9,942 nucleotides of DNA from Bordetella parapertussis (GTDB lineage: Bacteria; Pseudomonadota; Gammaproteobacteria; Burkholderiales; Burkholderiaceae_C), in assembly GCA_943328885.2 (NCBI GenBank), contig CALQBT020000059.1:1-9942 (forward strand), in the 5' to 3' direction. Under the pieces are notes generated by a model. That model saw nothing but the letters and a program-made list of their open reading frames with translations, searched no databases and was not told the origin of the DNA. A program made the translations under genes and the position numbers. Below, piece by piece: positions 1 through 6,850 of the stretch. The stretch's first letter is position 1. Every line of letters starts with the position of its first letter.

Positions 1-318
1 ATACAAAGTCATGGTTTCAGCCGAGTCCTGTATCAGGTCAGCGACATCGTCCATGGTGTTGATCAACGAGTGAATCTGCTCGCGGTCAATCGGCGTGATG
101 AAGGTCTTGTGCAGCAGGCGATGGACTTCGGCAGTGACCCGGTCGGCCAGCTTCTCGGCAGCGTCGACCTCGGCGGCGTATTTCTCTCGCAAGGTCTGGT
201 CGCTGTAGTTCTGCACCATCGCCATGAAGGCGCGCGCGCCGACCACGATATGGCGACCATGGTCGTTGAAGAGTTCAAAAAAATTGCCCTCGCGGGGCAG
301 CAACTTGCCGAAAAACAT
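1..318 (-). CDS. DUF47 family phosphate-transport accessory protein (PhoU-like), 3' end outside window
   Basis: The 106 N-terminal residues visible start MFFGKLLPREGNFFELFNDH and continue as a predicted all-helical protein. The segment TPIDREQIHSLINTMDDVAD (residues 75-94) is a hallmark of the DUF47/PhoU-like family, whose full length is a little over 200 residues, so about half is seen. The acidic, evenly spaced D/E residues in the last helix resemble the metal-binding E/DxxxD motifs of PhoU-type bundles. Family members are usually encoded directly upstream of a PiT-type low-affinity phosphate transporter and are thought to modulate it at the inner membrane; that partner would lie left of base 1 and is not visible. 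The start is supported by GGAG a few bases upstream on the minus strand. A Pho-box-like repeat lies 60-77 bases upstream. Family call is confident; exact role is inferred. Confidence 0.88.
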   Translation of the reverse strand, partial: MFFGKLLPREGNFFELFNDHGRHIVVGARAFMAMVQNYSDQTLREKYAAEVDAAEKLADRVTAEVHRLLHKTFITPIDREQIHSLINTMDDVADLIQDSAETMTLY

Positions 319-377
319 GGGGAGGTCTCCGAGGGATAGGCCAGGCGCCGGCGATGGACACACGAACCGTCAAGCAA

Positions 378-395
378 TAGTCATCAACCTGTCAC
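378..395 (+). promoter_or_regulatory. Candidate Pho box (PhoB-binding direct repeat)
   Basis: TAGTCAT (378-384), a 4-base spacer CAAC, then CTGTCAC (389-395). The known PhoB site is two 7-base repeats, CTGTCAT and CTGTCAC/T, with a 4-base AT-rich spacer. The second half matches perfectly and the first 5 of 7, with correct spacing. It lies 60 bases upstream of the DUF47 start, which makes biological sense. Against it: the repeat reads on the plus strand, away from the DUF47 gene, whereas PhoB-activated promoters normally carry the repeat in the direction of transcription, and I see no strong -10 at the expected place on either strand. Confidence 0.35.
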
Positions 396-434
396 ACAAA
401 CATTGTAAGCAGCGCGAAGGCGCGCGGTCTCGAT

Positions 435-542
435 TCAATTAAAGCGAGGTAAGTGACGAAATATGAAGTAAACAACGCCAATGAGGCTCAGCCCGGCCCA
501 CAGAAAATCCAGCTTGAGCGACTGGCCGCTCGCCAACAACAT
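435..542 (-). CDS. Possible small membrane protein (35 residues), doubtful
   Basis: This short reading frame follows folK on the same strand. It encodes 35 residues: a polar start (MLLASGQSLK), one hydrophobic stretch at about residues 12-28 (DFLWAGLSLIGVVYFIF), and a short basic tail (RHLPRFN) before TGA. A single membrane span followed by basic residues is typical of small inner-membrane proteins. Translation signals are ambiguous: GGAG is only 3 bases before the ATG, but 6 bases before the next codon, TTG, which could be the real start. The frame stays open upstream into the folK end without another ATG, GTG or TTG nearby, so it could instead be the remnant of a longer protein. I do not recognise a family. 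It fills part of an otherwise gene-free stretch. Confidence 0.22.
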   Translation of the reverse strand: MLLASGQSLKLDFLWAGLSLIGVVYFIFRHLPRFN

Positions 543-569
543 GAACTCCGTCAGCGTGATGTTGAGACG

Positions 570-585
570 GTCCAGGGTCCTGGAC
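570..585. repeat. 16-base near-perfect inverted repeat after folK
   Basis: GTCCAGG / CCTGGAC, 7-base arms around a 2-base centre (GT on plus). It starts 27 bases past the folK stop. In RNA it would fold as a 6-base-pair stem with a 4-base loop. No T run follows on the minus strand, so it is not a standard intrinsic terminator; it may protect or pause the folK transcript. Confidence 0.4.
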
Positions 586-612
586 GGCTTGGACGCGACA
601 GCAGGTTGGCAA

Positions 613-1110
613 TCACCGCGTATAGAGTCTTTCCAGGCTTTGATCCGCGGTCGCGGGCAGGTGATCGGCCAGCAGCCCCAAGCCGGGTGCGACCAGCGCC
701 GGGCAGATTTCGAGCAGAGGCTGCAACACGAAGGCGCGCAAGTGCAGGCGCGGATGCGGCAGCGTCAGGGCCACGCTGGCGAGCACCGTGTCGCCGTGCA
801 GCAGCAGGTCCAGATCGAGCGTGCGCGGCGCATGGCGGTAGGGCCGCTGGCGCCCGAATGACTGCTCGATCGCCTGCAGCGCGGCCAGCAAGGACTGCGG
901 GGTCAACAGCGTGTCGATCACCGCGACGGCGTTGAGGTAATCGGGTCCGACGGCGTCGATCGGTGCGCTGCGGTACTGGGCCGATGTCTGCACCAGCGTG
1001 CAGCCTGGCAAGGCCGCCAGCGCGGCCAGCGCGGCGTGCAGCGTGGCGCTGGCGTCGCCGAGGTTGGCGCCCAGACCAATGAAAGCGCGCTGCGTCAGCA
1101 GGTCAGGCAT
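613..1110 (-). CDS. folK: 2-amino-4-hydroxy-6-hydroxymethyldihydropteridine pyrophosphokinase (HPPK)
   Basis: The enzyme transfers pyrophosphate from ATP to 6-hydroxymethyl-7,8-dihydropterin, the step before dihydropteroate synthase in folate synthesis; it is a cytosolic monomer. The 165-residue length fits HPPK (about 160). GLGANLGD (12-19) is the N-terminal signature. FGRQRPYRHAPRTLDLDLL (85-103) holds the two Mg-binding aspartates (D99, D101) and the ATP-contacting basic residues. LPHPRLHLRAFVLQPL (117-132) is the C-terminal substrate-loop motif; Leu124 stands where relatives often have Glu (HERAF), a position that is not invariant. The ATG is 24 bases after the pcnB stop, so folK is probably the last gene of the hda-HAD-pcnB transcript. 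No clear Shine-Dalgarno precedes it, which fits reinitiation after pcnB. Family assignment is very firm. Confidence 0.96.
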   Translation of the reverse strand: MPDLLTQRAFIGLGANLGDASATLHAALAALAALPGCTLVQTSAQYRSAPIDAVGPDYLNAVAVIDTLLTPQSLLAALQAIEQSFGRQRPYRHAPRTLDLDLLLHGDTVLASVALTLPHPRLHLRAFVLQPLLEICPALVAPGLGLLADHLPATADQSLERLYTR

Positions 1111-1134
1111 GTGCCGGCAACGCGGCCCGGGGTT

Positions 1135-2766
1135 TCAGGTCTCGACCGCGGCAGCGCCAGCAGCGGCACCCGATCCACCCGCCGGCTTGCGCCGACGCCG
1201 GCGTCGCTTGCGCGCTGGGCCATCCACCGCGGACGCACCGGCCTCGTCAGCCTCGTCGTCTTGCTCGCGCTCGGCACTGGCTTGCGCCGCAGTTGCCTCG
1301 TGCGCCGCGTCAGCTGGGTCGGCAGGCTTGGCGCCACGCGGCACGGCTTTGCGGGGACGCTGGGCTTCCCTCGCGGCGACCAGCAAGGCCTCGCGCTCCT
1401 CGTCGCTGCCCAAGGAAAAATCTTCCCACCATTCGGCGAGTTCGACCGGTGCTTCGCCGACATCGGCGCGAAGCCGCAGGAAATCGAAAGCAGCGCGAAA
1501 TCGCAGCTGCTCGATCAACGAGAAAGCGGTATTGGACTGGCGGCGCTCGAAGCGAGGCTGCATCATCCAGATCTCGCGCATGTCGGCACCCAGCTTGCCG
1601 CCGCCCGAGATGTCGCCAATGCGCGCGGCAAACACCGCGTCCACCGCCTGCTGCAAGGCCGGCACGGTGGCCTCGCCCGCAGCTCGGCGCTGTTGCCAGC
1701 CTGCGAGCACGTCGTGCCACAGCAAGCAAGACAGCAGAAAGCTCGGCGCCACCGGTTTGCCTTCGCCAACGCGGCGGTCGGTGTCCATCAGCGCTTGGCG
1801 GATGAACTCCTGCTGCTGTGCGGTGCTTCGGGCCTCGTCGAACACCGCATCGAGCACCGGGAAGACGCTGCGGTGCAGGTTCTGGCGCTTGAGCGCGGCG
1901 ATGCTGGCCAGCGCATGGCCAGTCTGCAGCAGCTTGATCATCTCGTCGAACATGCGCGAGGCTGGCACATTGGCCAGCAGCGGCGCGGTCTCGGCGATCG
2001 GCGCGTGGGTGCTGGGCGCGAAATCGAAGCCGAGCTTGGCGGCAAAGCGAATCGCGCGGATGATTCGCACCGGATCTTCGCGGTAGCGTGTGGCCGGGTC
2101 GCCGATCAGCCGCAGCAGCCTGGCCTTCACGTCAGCGATGCCGCCGTGGTAGTCGACGACGACCCTTGTTTCGGGGTCGTAGTACATCGCGTTGATCGTG
2201 AAGTCGCGGCGCGCCGCATCCTCGACCTGCGGACCCCAGACGTTGTCGCGCAGCACCCGGCCGCTGGCATCCACGGCGTGGGCAGAGCCGGCCAGCGCGG
2301 CCTTGCTGGTCTTCTCGTTGCCCGCCACCTGGGTGGCCTCGCTGTTGTCCATGTAGGCACGGAAGGTCGAGACCTCGATCACCTCGTGGTCGCGGCCCCG
2401 GCCATGCACCACATGGACGATGCGAAAGCGTCTGCCGATGATGAAGGCGCGCCTGAACAAGCCCTTGACCTGCTCGGGCGTGGCGTCGGTGGCGACGTCG
2501 AAGTCCTTGGGTCGCAATCCCACCAGCAGGTCGCGCACCGCGCCGCCCACCACATAGGCTTGGAAGCCGGCCTGCTGCAAGGTGCGAACAACCTTGACCG
2601 CGCGGTCGTCGACCAGCGAAGGGTCGATGCCGTGCTGGCTGGCCGGCACCTCGACCCGCTGGCCGAGCGGGATCACGGGCGCTGCGGCAACGGCCGCGGT
2701 CTCGGGCGCTGCGGCCGCAACCGGCGCGGACTTGCCCAACAAGCGACTGATGAATTTTTTGATCAT
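1135..2766 (-). CDS. pcnB: Poly(A) polymerase I
   Basis: Class II nucleotidyltransferase that adds 3' poly(A) tails to RNA, marking transcripts for decay. The predicted product is 543 residues, longer than the roughly 460 of E. coli PcnB. In order: a basic N-terminus (MIKKFISRLLGK) with an Ala/Pro linker; the nucleotidyltransferase core with GGAVRDLLVG (74-83) and catalytic DFD (88-90); GRRFRIVHV (111-119), which favours poly(A) polymerase over CCA-adding enzyme; RRDFTINAMYY (186-196); the RNA-binding segment IGDPATRYREDPVRIIRAIR (221-240); a helical C-terminal domain; then a low-complexity tail with an acidic stretch and ARKRRRRRRKP (518-528). I chose the ATG at 2766 because MIKKFI is the usual start and it overlaps the upstream HAD stop as ATGA; the frame extends to 2943, but that stretch lies inside the HAD gene and does not resemble PcnB. 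Confidence 0.95.
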   Translation of the reverse strand: MIKKFISRLLGKSAPVAAAAPETAAVAAAPVIPLGQRVEVPASQHGIDPSLVDDRAVKVVRTLQQAGFQAYVVGGAVRDLLVGLRPKDFDVATDATPEQVKGLFRRAFIIGRRFRIVHVVHGRGRDHEVIEVSTFRAYMDNSEATQVAGNEKTSKAALAGSAHAVDASGRVLRDNVWGPQVEDAARRDFTINAMYYDPETRVVVDYHGGIADVKARLLRLIGDPATRYREDPVRIIRAIRFAAKLGFDFAPSTHAPIAETAPLLANVPASRMFDEMIKLLQTGHALASIAALKRQNLHRSVFPVLDAVFDEARSTAQQQEFIRQALMDTDRRVGEGKPVAPSFLLSCLLWHDVLAGWQQRRAAGEATVPALQQAVDAVFAARIGDISGGGKLGADMREIWMMQPRFERRQSNTAFSLIEQLRFRAAFDFLRLRADVGEAPVELAEWWEDFSLGSDEEREALLVAAREAQRPRKAVPRGAKPADPADAAHEATAAQASAEREQDDEADEAGASAVDGPARKRRRRRRKPAGGSGAAAGAAAVET

Positions 2767-3431
2767 GCAAACAACCTCAGGATGCGCCAGCCGCGCTGCA
2801 GGGCAATCGCCTCTAGCGCCGGGCTGGGATTGGTGGCCACCGGCTCGCTCACGATCTCGAGCAGCGGCAGGTCGTTGGTGGAATCGCTGTAGAACACGCT
2901 GTGTTCGACAGCGCTCAGATGCTGGCCCATGCCGGCCAGCCAATCGCGCACGCGTTCGATCTTGCCCTCGCGGAACGATGGAACACCCCGGATGAGACCG
3001 GTGGCCGCGCCGTCGCTGTCGCGTTCGAGTTCGACCGCGAGCAGGTGCTCGACACCCAACGCATCGGCGATCGGCCGGGTGATGAACTCGTTGGTCGCGG
3101 TGACGATGGCGACCAGGTCACCGGCTGCGCGGTGCTGGTCGAGCAGCGCGCGCGCGGCGGGCAACAACTGTGGCGCCATCACCTCGGCCATGAACCTGGC
3201 GCTGGCAGCCAGCTGTTCGTCCAGGCTGCGATCGCGCCAGGCCCGGGTGCTGAAATCGATGTACTCGGCGATGTCCAGGCAACCCGCCAGGTACTGACGA
3301 TAAAACTCGTCGTTGCGGCGGCGGTGCAGTTCAGCGTCGACCCAGCCCTGGGTGACCATGAACTCACCGAAAGCGTGGTCGGAATCGCCGGCGATCAAGG
3401 TGCCATCGAGATCGAACAGCGCGAGCTTCAT
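2763..3431 (-). CDS. HAD-superfamily IB phosphatase (SerB-like hydrolase)
   Basis: The 222-residue protein has all four HAD motifs: FDLDGT (6-11, nucleophile D7 and acid/base D9), VTATNE (110-115), the conserved lysine in EGK (K157), and YSDSTNDLPLL (181-191, Mg-binding D183 and D187). The helical insert after motif I is the C1 cap of subfamily IB, the group that includes phosphoserine phosphatase SerB. The substrate cannot be read from the sequence. Close relatives are annotated as phosphoserine phosphatase-like or, in some cases, histidinol-phosphate phosphatase, so a role in amino-acid synthesis is plausible but unproven. The gene is stitched into its operon: its ATG overlaps the hda stop and its stop overlaps the pcnB start, both as ATGA, which suggests translational coupling and co-expression. 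Confidence 0.9.
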   Translation of the reverse strand: MKLALFDLDGTLIAGDSDHAFGEFMVTQGWVDAELHRRRNDEFYRQYLAGCLDIAEYIDFSTRAWRDRSLDEQLAASARFMAEVMAPQLLPAARALLDQHRAAGDLVAIVTATNEFITRPIADALGVEHLLAVELERDSDGAATGLIRGVPSFREGKIERVRDWLAGMGQHLSAVEHSVFYSDSTNDLPLLEIVSEPVATNPSPALEAIALQRGWRILRLFA

Positions 3432-4126
3432 GGGGCGGGTTCCAGCGCAGGTGGGCGCTCTTGGGTCAGCATCTTCTTGAGCAAGGGCACGGTCACCAGG
3501 CGCTGTTCGGCCAGCGCAAAGCCGTCGAGCCGGCTCAGCAAGCCCATCAGATAGCCCATGTCGCGCGGCAGGTGGGTCAACAGATAGTCCATCACCTCGT
3601 CTGACAGGAGAATTCCGCGGCGGTCGGCCTCGCGGCGCAGCGCCGCGCGGGTCTCGGACTCACCCAGGGCTTGCAGCGCAAACACATGGCCCCAGCCCAG
3701 CCGGGTGCGCAGATCGTCGCGCAGATCCAGATCGACCGGCGGCAAGCGACCCGCCCCCGCCCACTGCACGCCATGGGCGCTGGCCTCGACAAACAGCGCA
3801 AATGCCGCCTGCTGCTGCCGGGCGTCGAGTGCGTCGCAGTCGTCGACCACCACCAAGCGCCAGGCTTCGTCCAGCGCCCACGGCGACGGTGTTGCCGCAT
3901 CGAACCAGCCCACCAGCGCACCCTCGGCTTGCTGCTGGCAGGCCAGGGCACGCAGCAAACGCGTCTTGCCCGTACCGACTGCGCCCCAGAGGTAGACCGG
4001 TGCCGCAGCGCCCCGGTTCAAACCCAGTTCGCGCAGGTGTTGCACGACAGCGGCGTTGCGACCCACCACCAGGTTGTCAAAACCGTCGGCCGGGGAGGGG
4101 CTGATCGGCAAGGGCAACTGTTTCAT
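3428..4126 (-). CDS. hda: DnaA regulatory inactivator Hda (DnaA-like AAA+ protein)
   Basis: Hda binds the DNA-loaded sliding clamp and triggers hydrolysis of ATP on DnaA, limiting replication to one start per cycle. The 232-residue protein begins MKQLPLPI; QLPLP (3-7) fits the clamp-binding motif used by Hda. One AAA+ domain follows: Walker A GAVGTGKT (48-55), Walker B LVVVDD (91-96), the arginine-finger region RTRLGWGHVF (R142 aligning with the ASRLDWG segment of E. coli Hda), and the lid. E. coli Hda has a degenerate P-loop (GAGRS), whereas this one is canonical. In the lid, DMGYLM (189-194) has Gly191 where homologues usually carry the sensor-2 Arg (DMRxL). The frame continues upstream to a GTG at 4267, but the added residues do not resemble Hda. 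The stop overlaps the HAD gene start by ATGA. Confidence 0.93.
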   Translation of the reverse strand: MKQLPLPISPSPADGFDNLVVGRNAAVVQHLRELGLNRGAAAPVYLWGAVGTGKTRLLRALACQQQAEGALVGWFDAATPSPWALDEAWRLVVVDDCDALDARQQQAAFALFVEASAHGVQWAGAGRLPPVDLDLRDDLRTRLGWGHVFALQALGESETRAALRREADRRGILLSDEVMDYLLTHLPRDMGYLMGLLSRLDGFALAEQRLVTVPLLKKMLTQERPPALEPAP

Positions 4127-4352
4127 CGCTGGGCAGCGCTCAAGCACCAGGCCGTCAACGAGATGTCGCCGAGGGGCAAGGTCCGGTGCAGGGTTGGGCG
4201 TGAGGCAGGGATGAACTTCATCGACTAGGCTGGGGCCAAGGGCCAGATCTTGGTCGGGTCCGACCACAGGTACAAGCCCGGACCCGGTTGCGCCAAGTCA
4301 CTCGGCGCGGCGCACCGGGGCGAACTCGAACTCGCTATTGTATGAGGCGAGC
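4127..4352 (-). promoter_or_regulatory. Structured 226-base gap and probable promoter/leader of hda
   Basis: No convincing gene lies here. On the minus strand a good -10 hexamer, TACAAT (4342-4337), sits just after the SirB1-protein stop, flanked by CTCGC/GCGAG arms (4331-4335, 4347-4351); its -35 would fall in the preceding coding end and is poor. A transcript from it would have a roughly 200-base leader. That leader holds GCGCCAAG/CTCGGCGC (4290-4297, 4301-4308, one G-T pair), GGGTCCG/CGGACCC (4256-4262, 4279-4285) and TGGTCGG/CCGACCA (4251-4257, 4260-4266). The last two share bases and cannot form together. No T run follows them, so they are not standard terminators. Confidence 0.4.
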
Positions 4353-5225
4353 TCAATGCAGCCGTGGCGCCCCGCCCTGCCGTAATTCGGCCAATCGCTC
4401 GCGCAGCGCGGCCGCATCCGTCGCCTCGGGTCTGGCCGATAAATAGGCCGAAAGATCCTCAGCTGCCTCGGCCGGGCGGCCGAGCTCGGCCCAGGTCAGG
4501 CCACGGTCACGAACTTGCTCCATGGCTTGGGGCAGCAGCAGCACGAGGCGCTGCTGCACCGCCAGCAAACGCGGCCAGTCTTCGGCGGCGTGGGCGATTT
4601 CCTTCAAATTGAACAGCAGCCGGGCCAGCACATCGCGCGCTGGCGCAGCCTGCAGGAACAGACCCAGCGGCGCCTCGAAATCGCCCGCCAGGCCGTGTCG
4701 GGCCCGGTAAGGCCCGAGACGTTCGTCGAGTTCGTCGCGCGACAGCGAACGGCCGTTGAACGGATCGATCACCACCTCGCCCTGCGGCAGTCGCAGCTTG
4801 ATCAAGAAATGACCAGGAAACGACACCCCGCGCGCCGTCAGTCCGAGCTGCGAGGCCAGCTCGCAATACAGCAAGGCCAGCGTGATCGGGATGCCGCGCC
4901 GCGTCGCCAGCACCTGGTGCAGATAGCTGTTGCTGCGATCGTAGTAATTGTTGACGTTGCCAGCAAAACCCAGCTCGACGAAGAAAAACTGGTTCAGCGA
5001 CTGCAGCCGCCGCAGCGCAGGCGCATCAGCAGGCAGCTTGGCTTTGAGCCGGGCCGCCAGCAAGTCGATCTCGGCCAGCACCGATTGCGCGTCGAGTTCG
5101 GGGTGGTCGTCATGCGCCACGCAGATCGCCGCCTCGAGCAGCGCAAAGCCTTCGTCCTCGGCCACCAGCGACGCGAAATAACCCAAAGCAGTGGGCGGGG
5201 CCAGCGGCCAGGGATTGCTCGCCAT
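4353..5225 (-). CDS. SirB1 family transglutaminase-like protein with TPR-type C-terminus
   Basis: The 290-residue protein matches the SirB1/transglutaminase-like family. Its most conserved block is FFVELGFAGNVNNYYD (81-96), followed by SNSYLHQVLATRRGIPITLA (98-117), then SFPGHFLIKL (135-144) and VIDPFNGRSL (152-161). In the transglutaminase fold these give a candidate triad of C121 (in LLYCELA), H139 and D154; the cysteine is not strongly conserved in the family, so enzyme activity is uncertain. Residues from about 180 to 285 (LARLLFNLKEIAHAAEDW onward) form the helical TPR-like region that probably binds partners. No signal peptide is visible, so it should be cytosolic. The ATG is 3 bases after the murJ stop, so the two are co-transcribed. 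The biochemical function of the family is not established to my knowledge. Confidence 0.87.
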   Translation of the reverse strand: MASNPWPLAPPTALGYFASLVAEDEGFALLEAAICVAHDDHPELDAQSVLAEIDLLAARLKAKLPADAPALRRLQSLNQFFFVELGFAGNVNNYYDRSNSYLHQVLATRRGIPITLALLYCELASQLGLTARGVSFPGHFLIKLRLPQGEVVIDPFNGRSLSRDELDERLGPYRARHGLAGDFEAPLGLFLQAAPARDVLARLLFNLKEIAHAAEDWPRLLAVQQRLVLLLPQAMEQVRDRGLTWAELGRPAEAAEDLSAYLSARPEATDAAALRERLAELRQGGAPRLH

Positions 5226-5228
5226 CGC

Positions 5229-6797
5229 TCAGGCTCGGTGCATGAAACTGCGGGCCTTGATGCCGAGCAGCGCCAGCGTGCCGAAGTACAGCAAGGCCGA
5301 CAGCGCCAGCGCCAAGGCCATCGCCCCGGCACGCAGCAACTCATGACGGCCCAGCGCCAGCCAGTCAATCTGATGTGCGGCAAGCGCCATCAGCAGGCCC
5401 ATCAAGCCACCCGCCAGCGCGACCCGCCAGGCGAACCCCGGCCAACCGGCCGCAGGCCGGTAACTGCCGCGCCGCTTCAGGCCCCACAGCAGGACCAGCG
5501 CATTGGCATTGGCCGCCAGGCCGATCGACAGCGCCAACGCCGCCACGCCCATCCCAAGACCCCAGATCAGCCCCGCATTCAGCACTTGGGTCAACACCAG
5601 AGCGGCGATGGCCACCCGCATCGGCGTGCGCATGTCCTGCTGCGCGAAGTACGCTGGCGCCACCACCTTGATCGCCACCAGGCCCAGCACACCCGCCCCC
5701 CAGCCGATCACCGCCAGCGTCGTCATCGCCACCGCCTGGGCGTCGAAAGCGCCGCGGTGGAACAGCACCGCGACCATCGGTTGAGCAAAGACCAACAGCG
5801 CCACCGCGCAGGGCAGCGCCAGCAGCAGCACCAGTCGCAGACCCCAGTCGAGCAAGCCGGAATAAGCTGCATCGTCGCCGCAGGCCTTGGCCGCGGACAT
5901 CTGCGGCGTCAGCACCACGCCCAGCGCAACGCCGAGCAGGGCGATGGGCAATTCCATCAGCCGGTCGGCATAGACCAGCGAGGACACCGCGCCCACCCCC
6001 AGGTGGCTGGCGATCTGCGAGTTGATCATCAGCGAGATCTGCGCCACCGACACCCCCAGCAAGGCCGGCGCCATCTTGGCCAAAATGCGCCGCACGCCCG
6101 GATGCGCCCAGGCCGCCCGCAGGCGCGCCAGCGTGACCCCCAGGCGCGGCAACATGCCGATCGCCGCCAGCGCCGGCAACTGCAGCGCGAGTTGCAACAC
6201 GCCACCGATCATCACCCCGATCGCCAGCGCGTAGACCGGCTCGATGCCGCGCGCGCGCAGCAAAGGCACGCCCAGCAACGCTGCGCCGATCACGCTCAGG
6301 TTGAGCAACACCGGCGTGAAGGCAGGCACCGCAAACCGGCGCCAGGTGTTGAGCACACCAGAGGACAGCGCGACCATCGACATGCATCCGATGTAAGGAA
6401 ACATCCAGCGCGTCATCGCCACGGCGGCATCCTCGGTGGCTGTTGCGAAGCCCGATGCCAGCAGCCAGACCAGCATCGGCGCAGCCAGGATGCCGATGAG
6501 GCAGGTCAGCAGCAGCGCCCAGGCCAGCACCGTGGCCACCGCATCGACCAGCAAGCCGGTGGCATCGTCACCGTCGGCAGCGCGGGTGGCTGCCAGCAGC
6601 GGCACGAAGGCCTGCGAGAAAGCGCCCTCAGCAAACAAGCGCCGCAGCAGGTTGGGAATGCGAAAGGCGATCTGAAACGCATCCATCATCGCCGAGGTGC
6701 CGAACAGCGCAGCGCCGATCTGCTCGCGCACCAGCCCGGTGATGCGCGACAACAGCGTGAGAGCCGAGACGGAGAATGCGGCCTTGAACAGGTTCAT
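5229..6797 (-). CDS. murJ: Lipid II flippase MurJ (MviN)
   Basis: MurJ moves lipid-linked peptidoglycan precursor (lipid II) across the inner membrane, an essential step in cell-wall synthesis. At 522 residues it has the expected length and about fourteen hydrophobic segments spread along the chain, as in the MOP exporter superfamily. The N-terminus MNLFKAAFSVSALTLLSRIT is typical. R18, R24, D39 and R52, which line the central cavity and are functionally important in E. coli MurJ, are all present at the same numbers. FRIPNLLRRLFAEGAFSQAF (45-64) is the family signature. A TATAAT -10 lies 54 bases upstream on the minus strand. No obvious Shine-Dalgarno precedes the ATG. The SirB1-family gene follows after 3 bases. 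Confidence 0.97.
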   Translation of the reverse strand: MNLFKAAFSVSALTLLSRITGLVREQIGAALFGTSAMMDAFQIAFRIPNLLRRLFAEGAFSQAFVPLLAATRAADGDDATGLLVDAVATVLAWALLLTCLIGILAAPMLVWLLASGFATATEDAAVAMTRWMFPYIGCMSMVALSSGVLNTWRRFAVPAFTPVLLNLSVIGAALLGVPLLRARGIEPVYALAIGVMIGGVLQLALQLPALAAIGMLPRLGVTLARLRAAWAHPGVRRILAKMAPALLGVSVAQISLMINSQIASHLGVGAVSSLVYADRLMELPIALLGVALGVVLTPQMSAAKACGDDAAYSGLLDWGLRLVLLLALPCAVALLVFAQPMVAVLFHRGAFDAQAVAMTTLAVIGWGAGVLGLVAIKVVAPAYFAQQDMRTPMRVAIAALVLTQVLNAGLIWGLGMGVAALALSIGLAANANALVLLWGLKRRGSYRPAAGWPGFAWRVALAGGLMGLLMALAAHQIDWLALGRHELLRAGAMALALALSALLYFGTLALLGIKARSFMHRA

Positions 6798-6850
6798 GCG
6801 GGCTGGTGGCCCGGACCGGCAGGGCTTGCGGTCAGACGGGACAAGCTTGC

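Noticed and set aside
453..935. A 160-codon plus-strand frame crossing the gap after folK into folK antisense
   Set aside because: It turns into Arg/Ala-rich low complexity where it overlaps folK, and no ribosome binding site is evident.
1036..2892. A 618-codon open frame on the plus strand, opposite pcnB
   Set aside because: The minus strand carries complete PcnB motifs over the same bases; the plus-strand product has no family resemblance and crosses two gene boundaries.
4127..4267. N-terminal extension of hda from a GTG at 4267
   Set aside because: Hda proteins begin with the clamp-binding motif seen right after the ATG at 4126; the extension is Pro/Leu-rich and without similarity to the family.
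4321..4332. Tandem CGAACT CGAACT near the hda promoter candidate
   Set aside because: Only two short copies; not enough to call a repeat or an operator.
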